Of a stretch of 64,000 bases of DNA, positions 30,170 through 39,074 are shown piece by piece. The position numbers were made by a program, and so were the translations under genes. Every line of letters starts with the position of its first letter. Positions within the stretch are counted from its first letter, which is position 1. Below the pieces are notes generated by a model, which was not told the DNA's origin, did no database searches, and saw nothing but the letters and a program-made list of their open reading frames with translations. Origin of the DNA: Pseudomonas putida. Lineage in GTDB: Bacteria; Pseudomonadota; Gammaproteobacteria; Pseudomonadales; Pseudomonadaceae. Location of the stretch: the NCBI RefSeq assembly GCF_002025705.1, contig NZ_CP018846.1, positions 1,727,501-1,791,500 on the forward strand. The letters run 5' to 3'.

Positions 30170-30703
30170 CTAGGCAGGGGAGATCACCCCGGCGAGGCTG
30201 AGGCAGAAATACCCAAGAAGAAGGCAGGCTGCGCTCATGCCGCTGACCACTGTCGGTACCAGGAACACGAGCCAGACCTTTTGCGAGCATGTGCTGAAGT
30301 CTTGAAAGGCCTTTTCGAATTCAGAAATAACGTTGGCGTGAGGCCGTTTCGCCAGGATGGCTTGGGTCGCCCGCATATGTTTGGCGCTCCAAAACATCTT
30401 TACGATCTCCCAGGTGATGAATAGGGTGAGGGAGAGCGTGATGGCAAGGCCGCAGGCGTTGAAAAGCCAGTTGGGGATTTTCCCAGACAAGGTCGACCAG
30501 AAGGCGAAGTAGCCTGCGTAGCCCGCCACCATGATTAGGTTGGTATACGCATTGGCGTTGCCCATCAGTTTTTCGTTGAGTTGGATGAACGCGCTGATTT
30601 GCTTCTCTACGATCTGTTCTTGCTTCATTTCCTCAACCTCCTTGAACAAGCCATCAACCACGCGGTGCATATCACGGCACCACCGATCCCACTCGCTGTT
30701 CAT
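30170..30703 (-). CDS. Hypothetical membrane protein with coiled-coil head
   Basis: The 177-aa protein from ATG 30703 (GGGAG 7 bp upstream; ATG 30727 is the alternative) starts with a long charged helix (VVDGLFKEVEEMKQEQIVEKQISAFIQLNEKL) and has four hydrophobic segments in two pairs. The pairs are YTNLIMVAGYAGYFAFWSTL with FNACGLAITLSLTLFITWEIV, and VWLVFLVPTVVSGM with ACLLLGYFCLSLAGVI. It is on the same strand as the other membrane gene but 233 bp away. I do not recognise it; a phage-, stress- or effector-related role is only suggested by context. Confidence 0.55.
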   Translation of the reverse strand: MNSEWDRWCRDMHRVVDGLFKEVEEMKQEQIVEKQISAFIQLNEKLMGNANAYTNLIMVAGYAGYFAFWSTLSGKIPNWLFNACGLAITLSLTLFITWEIVKMFWSAKHMRATQAILAKRPHANVISEFEKAFQDFSTCSQKVWLVFLVPTVVSGMSAACLLLGYFCLSLAGVISPA

Positions 30704-31278
30704 CCTAAGCTCCCGATTCTCGGCCATCCATTATTTGGCGCCAACGCTTGCTCCATACACTGGACGTGCGGCGGTGCTTCCGCAAGCGGCGAACCTCAGT
30801 CACATCGGATTCAAATATTTCGCTTCTAATTCGAGAGCCTACATTTGAGGAGTGGCGGCTAGAGTCGTTAGCAGCCATTCGTAGCTGACCGCTAAGGACC
30901 CAACACTGACGCGAGTCCATTCAGCGGGTTTGAACTGCTGACTCGGTTACAGCCCGTGCCCTTCAACGTCACTCCCTGGACCGGACTCTTCGCGGGACAA
31001 GCCCGCTCCCTCAAGACCGCTGCTGATCTCCTTGGCGGCACCAGGTCCAAAGCACTACTCCATGGCCGGCAGCAATAGCCCTATGGGGGGGCTTACGATT
31101 TCGTGGAATAGACCCGCAACAGCCGCTAATCTCGGCTCTCCGGACGAGGCACTCCATGCTGTCCTCAATCCCGGGGCTTATCGGGCCTTCCTATCAAAAT
31201 CCGGCACTGCCAAATCAGGGGCTCTACACGCACAAATTTAGTGATATCGTTCTGAGACCATACGCAGGGACCAGGACC
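30704..31278. other. Gene-free stretch containing one REP element
   Basis: No convincing gene is seen in these 575 bp between the membrane gene and the TIR operon. They contain a single REP element at about 30981-31010 and presumably the promoters of the flanking transcripts. Confidence 0.5.
30981..31010 (+). repeat. P. putida-type REP element (single copy)
   Basis: The sequence contains CTCTTCGCGGG, a four-base gap and CCCGCTCC, the core of the extragenic palindromic element that is abundant in P. putida genomes. Its presence inside the accessory stretch suggests this interval has resided in a putida-group genome, or that the element was retained when the flanks were exchanged. Confidence 0.75.
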
Positions 31279-31554
31279 ATGATCAAAGGACTCGATAAGC
31301 TTCAGCGTCAGCTCAAAGAAGCCCAGGAAGTACTACAGCGCCTCGACGGTGATTTGTGTACCGTAAATTTCGATCCTCATGATCCTGCGAGCATTGAGCA
31401 GGCTGTACAGCAGGTCGAAGTCGTCATTGATGAGCTTGTTGGTCAGCATGGATCTAATCCGATCATTCAGCCTCTCGCAGCTGAGATGAAGGAGCGCTAT
31501 CGCTCGGAAATTCTGGACCGCGCTGCTGCCGCGAGGCTGGAGACCGATGAATGA
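31279..31554 (+). CDS. Small helical partner protein of the TIR-like effector
   Basis: The 91-aa protein begins MIKGLDKLQRQLKEAQEVLQRLDG and is predicted to be almost all helical, with coiled-coil-like heptads in the first 25 residues. Its stop overlaps the start of the TIR-like gene (ATGA at 31551), so the two are translationally coupled and are probably made in fixed ratio. I know this kind of short gene in front of PF10137 proteins only as hypothetical; it could be an inhibitor, sensor or assembly partner. Confidence 0.65.
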   Translation: MIKGLDKLQRQLKEAQEVLQRLDGDLCTVNFDPHDPASIEQAVQQVEVVIDELVGQHGSNPIIQPLAAEMKERYRSEILDRAAAARLETDE

Positions 31555-32450
31555 TCCAGGTTGACCTGTTCTCGCAACTGAATAACGCTTTGTTTGACCT
31601 GCAAGCGGCAACTCCACAGACGTTCGAGCGCCCGCTGAAAAAGATCTCTGTACTGCTCAACAGCCCTGATCTTGAAGAAATCAATGCCTCCCTAAAAACC
31701 GGTCTTGATTTAAATGAATTTTTAACGAGTAGCGAAAAGACTAGCGGAAGTATGGTCGGGAGCGCAACGCTCCTGTGGCCTGACGATCAGCAGCAGACTT
31801 TTGGTCTAACTCTATTGTTAATCGATAAATTAGCAGTCGAGCCAAGTTTTGCAATAAATTTTGGGTTCCACTTCTTTTATTCGGGCAATAAAACAATTGC
31901 TGGTGTTAGGCAGCTAACCAAGCAACTTTTAATCCCTTTCATCAGGGATTACAAGCTGTTCGTTGAGGCGAGAGGAAGATCGGAGCAAGTCTTGAGGCTA
32001 CCCATGTCAAATAAAGTATTCATCGTCCATGGTCATGACGACGGCGCGCGCGAGGCGGTAGCTCGTTTTCTCGAACGGATAGGCCTCGAGGCTATTATTC
32101 TTCATGAACAGGCTAACCAAGGTCGCACGGTGATCGAAAAGGTTGAAGCACATGGAGATGTCGGCTTCGCTGTTGTGCTCTTGACGCCTGATGACGAAGG
32201 CAGAGTTAAGGGAGGCGATTTGGAGCCTCGGGCACGGCAGAATGTGCTGCTGGAGTTGGGCTACTTTATCGGCCGACTTGGGCGCAGCAGGGTCTGCGCC
32301 CTTAAACGGGGCCAGCTGGAGATACCTAGTGACTTTGCCGGCGTAGTGTGGGAACGAATGGATGACACTGGCGGCTGGAAGCAAGCTTTAGGGCGCGAAT
32401 TGCAGGCGGCTGGTCATCAAGTCGATTGGAATAAGGTCATGCGTGTGTAA
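31551..32450 (+). CDS. TIR-like nucleotide-binding protein (PF10137, CAP12/Pycsar-effector type)
   Basis: The 299-aa protein has a C-terminal TIR-like domain at about 152-290: NKVFIVHGHDDGAREAVARFLERIGLEAIILHEQ, then VGFAVVLLTPDDEG and the strongly diagnostic RARQNVLLELGYFIGRLGRSRV. Members of this family are NAD+-cleaving effectors in cyclic-nucleotide antiphage systems. The N-terminal 150 residues are a separate alpha/beta domain without STING or cNMP-binding motifs that I can see, and no cyclase gene is nearby. An abortive-infection role with the coupled small protein as partner is an inference. Confidence 0.8.
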   Translation: MIQVDLFSQLNNALFDLQAATPQTFERPLKKISVLLNSPDLEEINASLKTGLDLNEFLTSSEKTSGSMVGSATLLWPDDQQQTFGLTLLLIDKLAVEPSFAINFGFHFFYSGNKTIAGVRQLTKQLLIPFIRDYKLFVEARGRSEQVLRLPMSNKVFIVHGHDDGAREAVARFLERIGLEAIILHEQANQGRTVIEKVEAHGDVGFAVVLLTPDDEGRVKGGDLEPRARQNVLLELGYFIGRLGRSRVCALKRGQLEIPSDFAGVVWERMDDTGGWKQALGRELQAAGHQVDWNKVMRV

Positions 32451-33137
32451 GGCCTCTAAACGCAGTGTAACCAAGCTCTGGAGAGCTTGGATGAAGCCCG
32501 CGGGCGGAGCTTAAGCCTCTCTGCCCCGTTGCTGGCCGTGCAGCTCAGAGTACGATGTCACAGGTTTTGAGATGCTTTGGAGCAACTAGGATCTTGCCGG
32601 CCCGTTCACTCAGGGATGTTTTCTGCACGCCTCTTTAATATCACTGCGTTCCACCTGAATGCCGGGTGCTGCTTTTTCCTGCGCCTGCAATTTGGCAGCA
32701 TCGCCTCAGCTTCGACTCCTTCTACTCGCCCTAGCTTTCTCGATCCCAATCCTTTCGATAGCTGTGTTGATCTGGGTGTGCCAAGCTGCCTAGTAATGAG
32801 CCGATTATTCGGACAATATCTCCTTTAGGTCCATCTGGTCCGCTGTGCACCGCACGGATTTTTGTCTGTCGTTTTGGGCCTCAGATTGTGGCCACTGGAA
32901 CGATAGCGTCGACGAGGGTCTAGAGCTTACGGAAAGACGGATTTCATCATCTATTGTTACGTTATCTGCTAGCATCCAGTCGACCTGCTACATTAGAATT
33001 CTAGTGCAATGTAAGGCGTGCCATCACATGGTCAGGTGGGCGAACTAACCCTCCTAAGGCAGCTCTGAATATGAGTGCTGCGCTTCAATTTCAGATGTCA
33101 CCCGACGACTTACTCACCTACTAAAGGGATATTCCTC
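32451..33137. other. Gene-free stretch between the TIR operon and the MvaT paralogue
   Basis: These 687 bp hold no frame with convincing start signals or composition. A 9-bp hairpin (CCAAGCTCT-GG-AGAGCTTGG) at about 32471-32490 shortly after the TIR gene may help end that transcript, though no T run follows. The AT-rich part at 32930-33010 could hold the promoter of the MvaT-like gene. Confidence 0.5.
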
Positions 33138-33509
33138 ATGTCGCGTTTAGCCGAATACAGAAAACTTGAGCAGACGCTGGCGGCACAGCTTGCTGAACTC
33201 GAGACGATGAAAAACGACGCGAGCTTGAAAAAGGAAATCGAGTTCGAGAAGAAGCTCCGCTCGCTGTTGGAGAGCTACGGTTTCAGCCTTCGCCACGTCG
33301 TTGATATTTTGGATCCGCAGGCGTCGTCGCGTCGTGGACCAGCTACCGCATCGGCAGCTAGGCCCGCCCGCAAAGCTCGTGCGGTGAAGGTCTACAAGAA
33401 CCCGCACAATGGCGAGTTGATTGAGACAAAGGGCGGCAACCACAAACTCTTGAAAGAGTGGAAGCAGGAGTACGGTGCTGACGAGGTCGAGTCCTGGATC
33501 GCAAAGTGA
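33138..33509 (+). CDS. MvaT/H-NS-family nucleoid protein (paralogue)
   Basis: The 123-aa protein has the two MvaT parts: an N-terminal coiled-coil dimerisation region (EYRKLEQTLAAQLAELETMKNDASLKKEIEFEKKLRSLLESYGFSL) and a C-terminal AT-pincer DNA-binding domain (YKNPHNGELIETKGGNHKLLKEWKQEYGADEVESW). MvaT proteins bind and silence AT-rich foreign DNA. It diverges from the core MvaT in the linker and lies inside AT-rich accessory DNA, so it is likely an island-borne paralogue like the additional Tur proteins of P. putida. It has its own strong terminator. Confidence 0.9.
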   Translation: MSRLAEYRKLEQTLAAQLAELETMKNDASLKKEIEFEKKLRSLLESYGFSLRHVVDILDPQASSRRGPATASAARPARKARAVKVYKNPHNGELIETKGGNHKLLKEWKQEYGADEVESWIAK

Positions 33510-33530
33510 GATAACCATCTCAGCTAGCTA

Positions 33531-33559
33531 AATGGGGGCAGTATTGCCCCCATTTTTTT
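33531..33559 (+). terminator. Terminator of the MvaT-like gene
   Basis: AATGGGGGCA, a GTAT loop and TGCCCCCATT form a perfect 10-bp stem followed by a T run, 22 bp after the stop codon. Confidence 0.92.
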
Positions 33560-33630
33560 GCCCCGTAACTTGTCGTGCTGTGAGTAGCGGGCTGAGCGGG
33601 GCAGGTTAGATCGTCTTGCGTTTCGCTTCC

Positions 33631-34635
33631 TCAATCCTCTTGCAAAGCCTCGGTAGGATTGTTCCAGCAGCCCAGGCTTTCTGAGTCATAGAAATCGACT
33701 TGGTCTACCCCGGCACGATGCATGATCTCCTCTGCTCGCTGAGCGAAAGCCTGGGATCCGCCTCGTACAGAAATCGCGACCCGCTGCGGTGGATTTCTGG
33801 TGATCTGCTCTACGATGTGCTGATCCTGATCCGACAGGCTCCAGCCGTAAATGGTGACTGATTCACCCATGGCGGGGATGACCTCCCGGAAGACGCGCTC
33901 CAGGTAGGACGAGCTTTCAATAGATTGTTTTTTGTGGTCGGCAGTCCCTTCGCACACGAAGAGCGGAATGGCGGCTCCCATCTCCCAATGCGCAAGAATC
34001 GCATCTAGCAGCCGTCCGCCCTCGGCCGCTCCTAGCTTGCTCTCGCGGCGGTCGTCGGTTCGTGTAAGAACCAGATTTCCGTGAGGGTAGAAGAACAGTG
34101 TGCTTCCGGCGGCGCGGTATGGAGCACGCAAAGCGTCCCAGTCATCGGTGAAGGTGCCGCCAATGAATCCATCCTTGAAATGCATCCCCAGCTGCCGATT
34201 GCCAAGCATCGCGGCCCAGTAAACGATTAGGTCATAATTTAGCGAAACGACCGTGTCGAAGTGGGTCATGAACGGATAGATCAGGCGCAGATGGGGCAGG
34301 GCGTCATCATAGTCGACGTGGGTGTCACGCACAGTGGAGATCAGGGCGGTTCGAACTTCGTCGTAGGCTTCTTCAACCCTTCCATGCGGAATTTCAAGAG
34401 CCTGGTTGACCAGGCTGGCCTGCCAGAGGCGACGAAGAACCAGTTCGAAGTCATTCACGCCAAAACGGTCGAAAATACCCGCCACTGCCGGCGTGATGTG
34501 CTCCAGCTCCTGCGCTTTCTCGAAAAGCGAGCCATATCCAAACTCGGGATGTACCGCCATGCTGGCCCCGTTGCCGAGTAGCAGGCTGTCGGTGTACCGA
34601 TCCTGAATGTCTCTCCACTGCACAATCTCTGGCAT
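33631..34635 (-). CDS. DUF4917 / SIR2-like protein (putative NAD-dependent defence effector)
   Basis: The 334-aa protein from ATG 34635 (GGAGG 8 bp upstream; ATG 34650 is the alternative) begins with a SIR2-like nucleotide-binding start, LLLGNGAS at residues 18-25. It also has the second block SLNYDLIVYWAAM near 140 and a C-terminal AISVRGGSQAFAQRAEEI. It resembles DUF4917 proteins, which have this SIR2-like fold. Several SIR2-like proteins deplete NAD+ during phage infection; whether this one does is unknown. It lies at the right border of the accessory island. Confidence 0.72.
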   Translation of the reverse strand: MPEIVQWRDIQDRYTDSLLLGNGASMAVHPEFGYGSLFEKAQELEHITPAVAGIFDRFGVNDFELVLRRLWQASLVNQALEIPHGRVEEAYDEVRTALISTVRDTHVDYDDALPHLRLIYPFMTHFDTVVSLNYDLIVYWAAMLGNRQLGMHFKDGFIGGTFTDDWDALRAPYRAAGSTLFFYPHGNLVLTRTDDRRESKLGAAEGGRLLDAILAHWEMGAAIPLFVCEGTADHKKQSIESSSYLERVFREVIPAMGESVTIYGWSLSDQDQHIVEQITRNPPQRVAISVRGGSQAFAQRAEEIMHRAGVDQVDFYDSESLGCWNNPTEALQED

Positions 34636-34746
34636 GCCGCCGTCCTCCATTTTCGGGACGGTGGAGCGTAATGTTAAATCGACATGATGTCCTCAGCTTC
34701 GCTTGAGTAAGCTTATCGTCGACCAGGGGGCAAATGTATCGAGCTT

Positions 34747-34767
34747 TATTGCAATGATATAACATTT
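34747..34767 (+). promoter_or_regulatory. Zur-like box upstream of hemB paralogue
   Basis: The site centred on GATATAACATTT matches 16 of 21 positions of the Zur consensus I know from gammaproteobacteria (AAATGTTATA-N-TATAACATTT), with the right half complete. It lies 150 bp before the hemB start. A similar box precedes the TonB receptor at 38965-38985. Confidence 0.5.
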
Positions 34768-34896
34768 TAATTAATCGGCCCGCGTCGGTGGTATCGGTTA
34801 CGGCGGCGGGGAAGTGATTGTCGCAACAGATCTGCGCTGCTGCCGAGCGCAATCGTTCTGCCAAAGCCGAGGCTGCACCAACTCTTGATTTTATAG

Positions 34897-35928
<1,032 letters not shown>

Positions 35929-35954
35929 CTCTCGCCGCCCAGGTACCCACTGCC

Positions 35955-35985
35955 GGAAGGAGAAGCCCGTTAAGGGCTCCCTTCC
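35955..35985. terminator. Probable bidirectional terminator between hemB and DUF4198 gene
   Basis: GGAAGGAGAAGCCC and GGGCTCCCTTCC flank a GTTAA loop and form a long imperfect stem 27 bp after hemB, between convergent genes. A short T-rich end follows on the plus strand. Confidence 0.55.
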
Positions 35986-36082
35986 TTGCCTAGTTGCCGG
36001 AGGATGGAATGGAGTCATCTGTGAAGGGTGGGCTTCATATCAATACCCCCTCGCATCTTCCATCGCATGGGGCAGCGAATGC

Positions 36083-36814
36083 TCAGTGGTGGTGCGGGGT
36101 CCCCACGAAGGTCAGGGAGGTGAATAGCCCACGCGATTCAATGTCGGCGTTGTCCTTCACTGGAACCTTCGTTTCGGCTGCAATGATGTTCAGTCCTTCA
36201 TTGCGAACCACAACATTGGCTCGCCCTTGGGCATCAGTCTCGACGCTCACCGTGTCGGGCTCACCGCGGTAGTCGCTGAACAGCTTGATCCCTGCGGCTG
36301 GCTTCCCATCGACCAGCACTTGTACCGGCAATGTTTTCCCTGGGCCAACCTCAATCGGGTCGACCTGAGGGACAATAACCATCTTCAGCTTGTCCAGCGA
36401 GGGCAGCTTCGCTCCATGCTCGTTGATCGCCAGGGTGTACTTGAAGGTGTGGGTTGAGCCGGTGCCGCCGGCAACCTTGCTGCGGCCTTCATTGACCCAC
36501 TTCTTGTCTTTGCCCTGCGTCCACAGCCCGTTGTCTAGCGCTACAGCCACGACGGCAGCCGGCTTGATCGGTTTGAGACGAACATGGTCTTCCAAGCGCT
36601 CGACAGTGACAGGTATCTGATGTCCGGCTACGTCGTACGCCCAAGCACCCTTAACCTTCTGGGGTTTGAATGCATCGTCTTCGGGGCCGTGGCCATAGAC
36701 CACCTCGATATTGCCGCGACGTTGCTCAGTCCAGAGGCCGTGAGCGTTGGCTTGCATAGAAATTAGAGCACTGCCGGCAAGACTGATGGCCAGCAACGAT
36801 TGGGAAAAGCGCAT
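36083..36814 (-). CDS. DUF4198 (COG5266) periplasmic metal-related protein
   Basis: The 243-aa protein has a clear signal peptide (MRFSQSLLAISLAGSALISMQANA) directly followed by HGLW, the typical DUF4198 beginning with a histidine at the mature N-terminus. It ends in GTPHHH, giving metal ligands at both ends. DUF4198 proteins accompany Co/Ni/Zn uptake genes. It starts 20 bp after the TonB receptor stop, so both are one operon. A role in periplasmic metal handling is inferred. Confidence 0.8.
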   Translation of the reverse strand: MRFSQSLLAISLAGSALISMQANAHGLWTEQRRGNIEVVYGHGPEDDAFKPQKVKGAWAYDVAGHQIPVTVERLEDHVRLKPIKPAAVVAVALDNGLWTQGKDKKWVNEGRSKVAGGTGSTHTFKYTLAINEHGAKLPSLDKLKMVIVPQVDPIEVGPGKTLPVQVLVDGKPAAGIKLFSDYRGEPDTVSVETDAQGRANVVVRNEGLNIIAAETKVPVKDNADIESRGLFTSLTFVGTPHHH

Positions 36815-36833
36815 CTCAGATTCCTTCTGTTGG

Positions 36834-38945
36834 TCACATGCTTAGGGTGAGGCTGACGGTGAAGTTGCGAGGTTCGCCTGGGGCGATCCAGTAATTGCTA
36901 TAGGACCGCTCGTAGTATTTCTCGTCGAACAGGTTGTTCAGGTTTAAACCGACAGTGACGTTGTCCGAAGCCTTGTAGTGGGCGAGCAGGTCCACGGTCT
37001 GGTAGGCGGGCAGCTCGAAACGGGTGCCTGCCTCGCCCGAGCGGTCACCCACGTAGCTGAATGCTGCGCCGACGTCTGATCCTTTGAGGGTGCCGTTCTG
37101 GAATTCGTAAACGCCCAGCACGCTACCACTTCGTTTTGCAACGCCAAGGATGCGACTGCCGGTGGGAATGGTGCGGTCGCCTTTAGTGACTTCAGCGTCT
37201 ATGTAAGCGAAGGCTCCGATGACCCGGAAGGCGTCAGTGAGCTGACCCGTTACTTGCAGGTCCAACCCTTGGCTGCGAGCCTCTCCCATGGCGCGACTGG
37301 TATCGGTACCTGGGTCGATGGCCAGGACGTTTTCCTTTTCGATATGGAACGCCGCCAAGGTGGTGCTCAAGCGATCGTCGAATAGCTCACTCTTGATCCC
37401 CAGCTCATAGCCGACACCCTCTTCAGGATTGAAGCTTTTGCCTTGCGCATCTAAACCGTTGTTAGGTTTGAATGAGGTCGAGGCATTGGCGAACACGCCA
37501 ACCTGTGGCGTCAGCTGATAGAGCAAGCCAGCACGCTGTGTGAAGGCGTCGTGCCTCTGTTTTTGGGTCGTGTTATTGGCGCGGCTGTCGATCTGCTGAT
37601 CAATGTGTTCATACCGTGCTCCTATCATCCCTCGCAGATTCTCGGTGAAGATGATCTGGTCCTGAAGGTTCAGCGCGCGACTCTCAACGTGCTCGAGGTA
37701 GTCCGGTCCTGACCCGATCCCGCCCGGCTTGGACTGGCCGTAGACGGGATTAAAAATGTCGATAGCGTAGGGGATGTTCGTGAAGCTGATCTCGCGATGT
37801 CTCTTGCGGTAGTTTTCATACTCGCTGCCAATCAAGACCTCATGCTGCAACGACCCAGTATCAAAGAAGCCGCGTAGCTCGAGCTGAGTGATGCTGTCGT
37901 GCCACGTGAAGTCGCGAACCCGGTAGCGTCGATTTACGGTGTGTCCGTCGGCGTTAAGAGGGCGGGATTCGCTGGAGGTACCACTCAGCTCACCTTCCTT
38001 GTAATGACTGGCCAGGCGCACAGACCAACTGTCGTTGAGACTGTGGTCGAGAATGCCCTGGATCAGGTTGTTGTCGTTGTCGATTTTGTCGTCTGGCTCC
38101 CCGAGGAACGTTGAGCGCGAAACACCACTGAAGCTGTTGTTTGGCGCAACGATGGCTCGGTCAAAAATCGAGTCGTGGCGGACGAATTCAGTCTGCACCA
38201 GCAGTGTGGTCTCCGGGCTTAGCTCCCAGCGCAGGGAGGGAGCGACGAAGACACGGTGGCTTTCTACATGGTCACGGAAGCTATGGTTGTCTTCTACTGC
38301 CAGATTGACCCTGGTTAGCAACCTGCCTTCGTCATCGACAGGCGTGTTGAGGTCCAGCGCGGTGCGGTAGCGATCCCAGCTGCCGGCACTGGTTTCAAGG
38401 GTAGTGAAGGCCTCTCTTTGAGGCTGTTTGGTCACGATGTTCACCGTGCCACCTGGGTCGCCGCGGCCGTACAGACTCGCTGCTGGACCCTTGAGCACCT
38501 CAATTCGCTCGACATTGGACGCATCGGGAGTGGCTGGGTAGCCTCGGTTGGCGCTGAACCCATCCTTGTAGAATTCGGACGTCGTGAAGCCGCGAATGCT
38601 GTACTCGTAGAGAGTGAGGCCGCCGAAGTTGTTCTGCTTGGACACACCACCCGCGTAGTCCAAGGCGCGCTCCACCTGTGTAGTCCCCAGGTCCTTGAGC
38701 ACCGAGGCGGGTACGACACTGATCGATTGGGGGATGTCCTTGATCGCCGTATCAGTCTTCGTGGCAGTGGCCGAGCGCGTAGCTCGGTACCCTTTTACTG
38801 GGCCGTTGGCCGTCTCATAGTCGCGATCGGCTGTGACTGTCACACCCTCAAGCTCGATAGTTCGAATAGGTTCTGCGGCGTAGAGTGGTGCACCGAGCAC
38901 GCCGAAGGCGAAGCCGGTCAGGGAGGCGATTTTGCGGGACGACAT
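36834..38945 (-). CDS. TonB-dependent outer-membrane receptor (siderophore/metallophore type)
   Basis: The 703-aa protein has a signal peptide ending at LYAAEP, a TonB-box-like EGVTVTAD, a plug domain with IPQSISVVPASVLKDLG and VERIEVLKGPAASLYGRGDPGGTVNIVTKQP, and a barrel ending in the canonical aromatic-flanked strand PRNFTVSLTLSM. There is no N-terminal signalling extension. It is the first gene of a receptor-DUF4198 operon. Both a Zur-like box (38965-38985) and a weaker Fur-like box (38995-39013) lie in front, so it may import a zinc or other metal chelate rather than an iron siderophore. Confidence 0.88.
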   Translation of the reverse strand: MSSRKIASLTGFAFGVLGAPLYAAEPIRTIELEGVTVTADRDYETANGPVKGYRATRSATATKTDTAIKDIPQSISVVPASVLKDLGTTQVERALDYAGGVSKQNNFGGLTLYEYSIRGFTTSEFYKDGFSANRGYPATPDASNVERIEVLKGPAASLYGRGDPGGTVNIVTKQPQREAFTTLETSAGSWDRYRTALDLNTPVDDEGRLLTRVNLAVEDNHSFRDHVESHRVFVAPSLRWELSPETTLLVQTEFVRHDSIFDRAIVAPNNSFSGVSRSTFLGEPDDKIDNDNNLIQGILDHSLNDSWSVRLASHYKEGELSGTSSESRPLNADGHTVNRRYRVRDFTWHDSITQLELRGFFDTGSLQHEVLIGSEYENYRKRHREISFTNIPYAIDIFNPVYGQSKPGGIGSGPDYLEHVESRALNLQDQIIFTENLRGMIGARYEHIDQQIDSRANNTTQKQRHDAFTQRAGLLYQLTPQVGVFANASTSFKPNNGLDAQGKSFNPEEGVGYELGIKSELFDDRLSTTLAAFHIEKENVLAIDPGTDTSRAMGEARSQGLDLQVTGQLTDAFRVIGAFAYIDAEVTKGDRTIPTGSRILGVAKRSGSVLGVYEFQNGTLKGSDVGAAFSYVGDRSGEAGTRFELPAYQTVDLLAHYKASDNVTVGLNLNNLFDEKYYERSYSNYWIAPGEPRNFTVSLTLSM

Positions 38946-38964
38946 GGACGTGGTTCCAGGTTAT

Positions 38965-38985
38965 TATCGATACAATATAACATAA
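38965..38985 (-). promoter_or_regulatory. Zur-like box upstream of the TonB receptor
   Basis: The core at 38969-38981 matches 11 of 13 positions of GTTATA-N-TATAAC, one centre-point N included. It lies 20-40 bp before the receptor ATG, where a repressor would block transcription. Confidence 0.5.
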
Positions 38986-38994
38986 CCCTTGCGT

Positions 38995-39013
38995 GGTATT
39001 GATAATCGTTTTT
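38995..39013 (-). promoter_or_regulatory. Fur-like box upstream of the TonB receptor
   Basis: The 19 bp including ATTGATAATCGTTTTT match 13 of 19 positions of the Fur consensus GATAATGATAATCATTATC. It sits 50-70 bp before the receptor start. Fur and Zur boxes are similar, so which repressor acts here is open. Confidence 0.45.
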
Positions 39014-39074
39014 AGTGCTTTGAGTGAAATTTCGATGTGCTACGACGGCGGCTAACCGCGGCGTTAGGCTATGC

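Noticed and set aside
30146..30424. 92-aa plus-strand frame
   Set aside because: It is antisense to the membrane protein at 30170-30703, which has membrane segments and a good start.
32577..33048. Two frames of 83 and 67 aa in the gap before the MvaT-like gene
   Set aside because: Neither has a ribosome-binding site or a recognisable composition, and no motif is visible.
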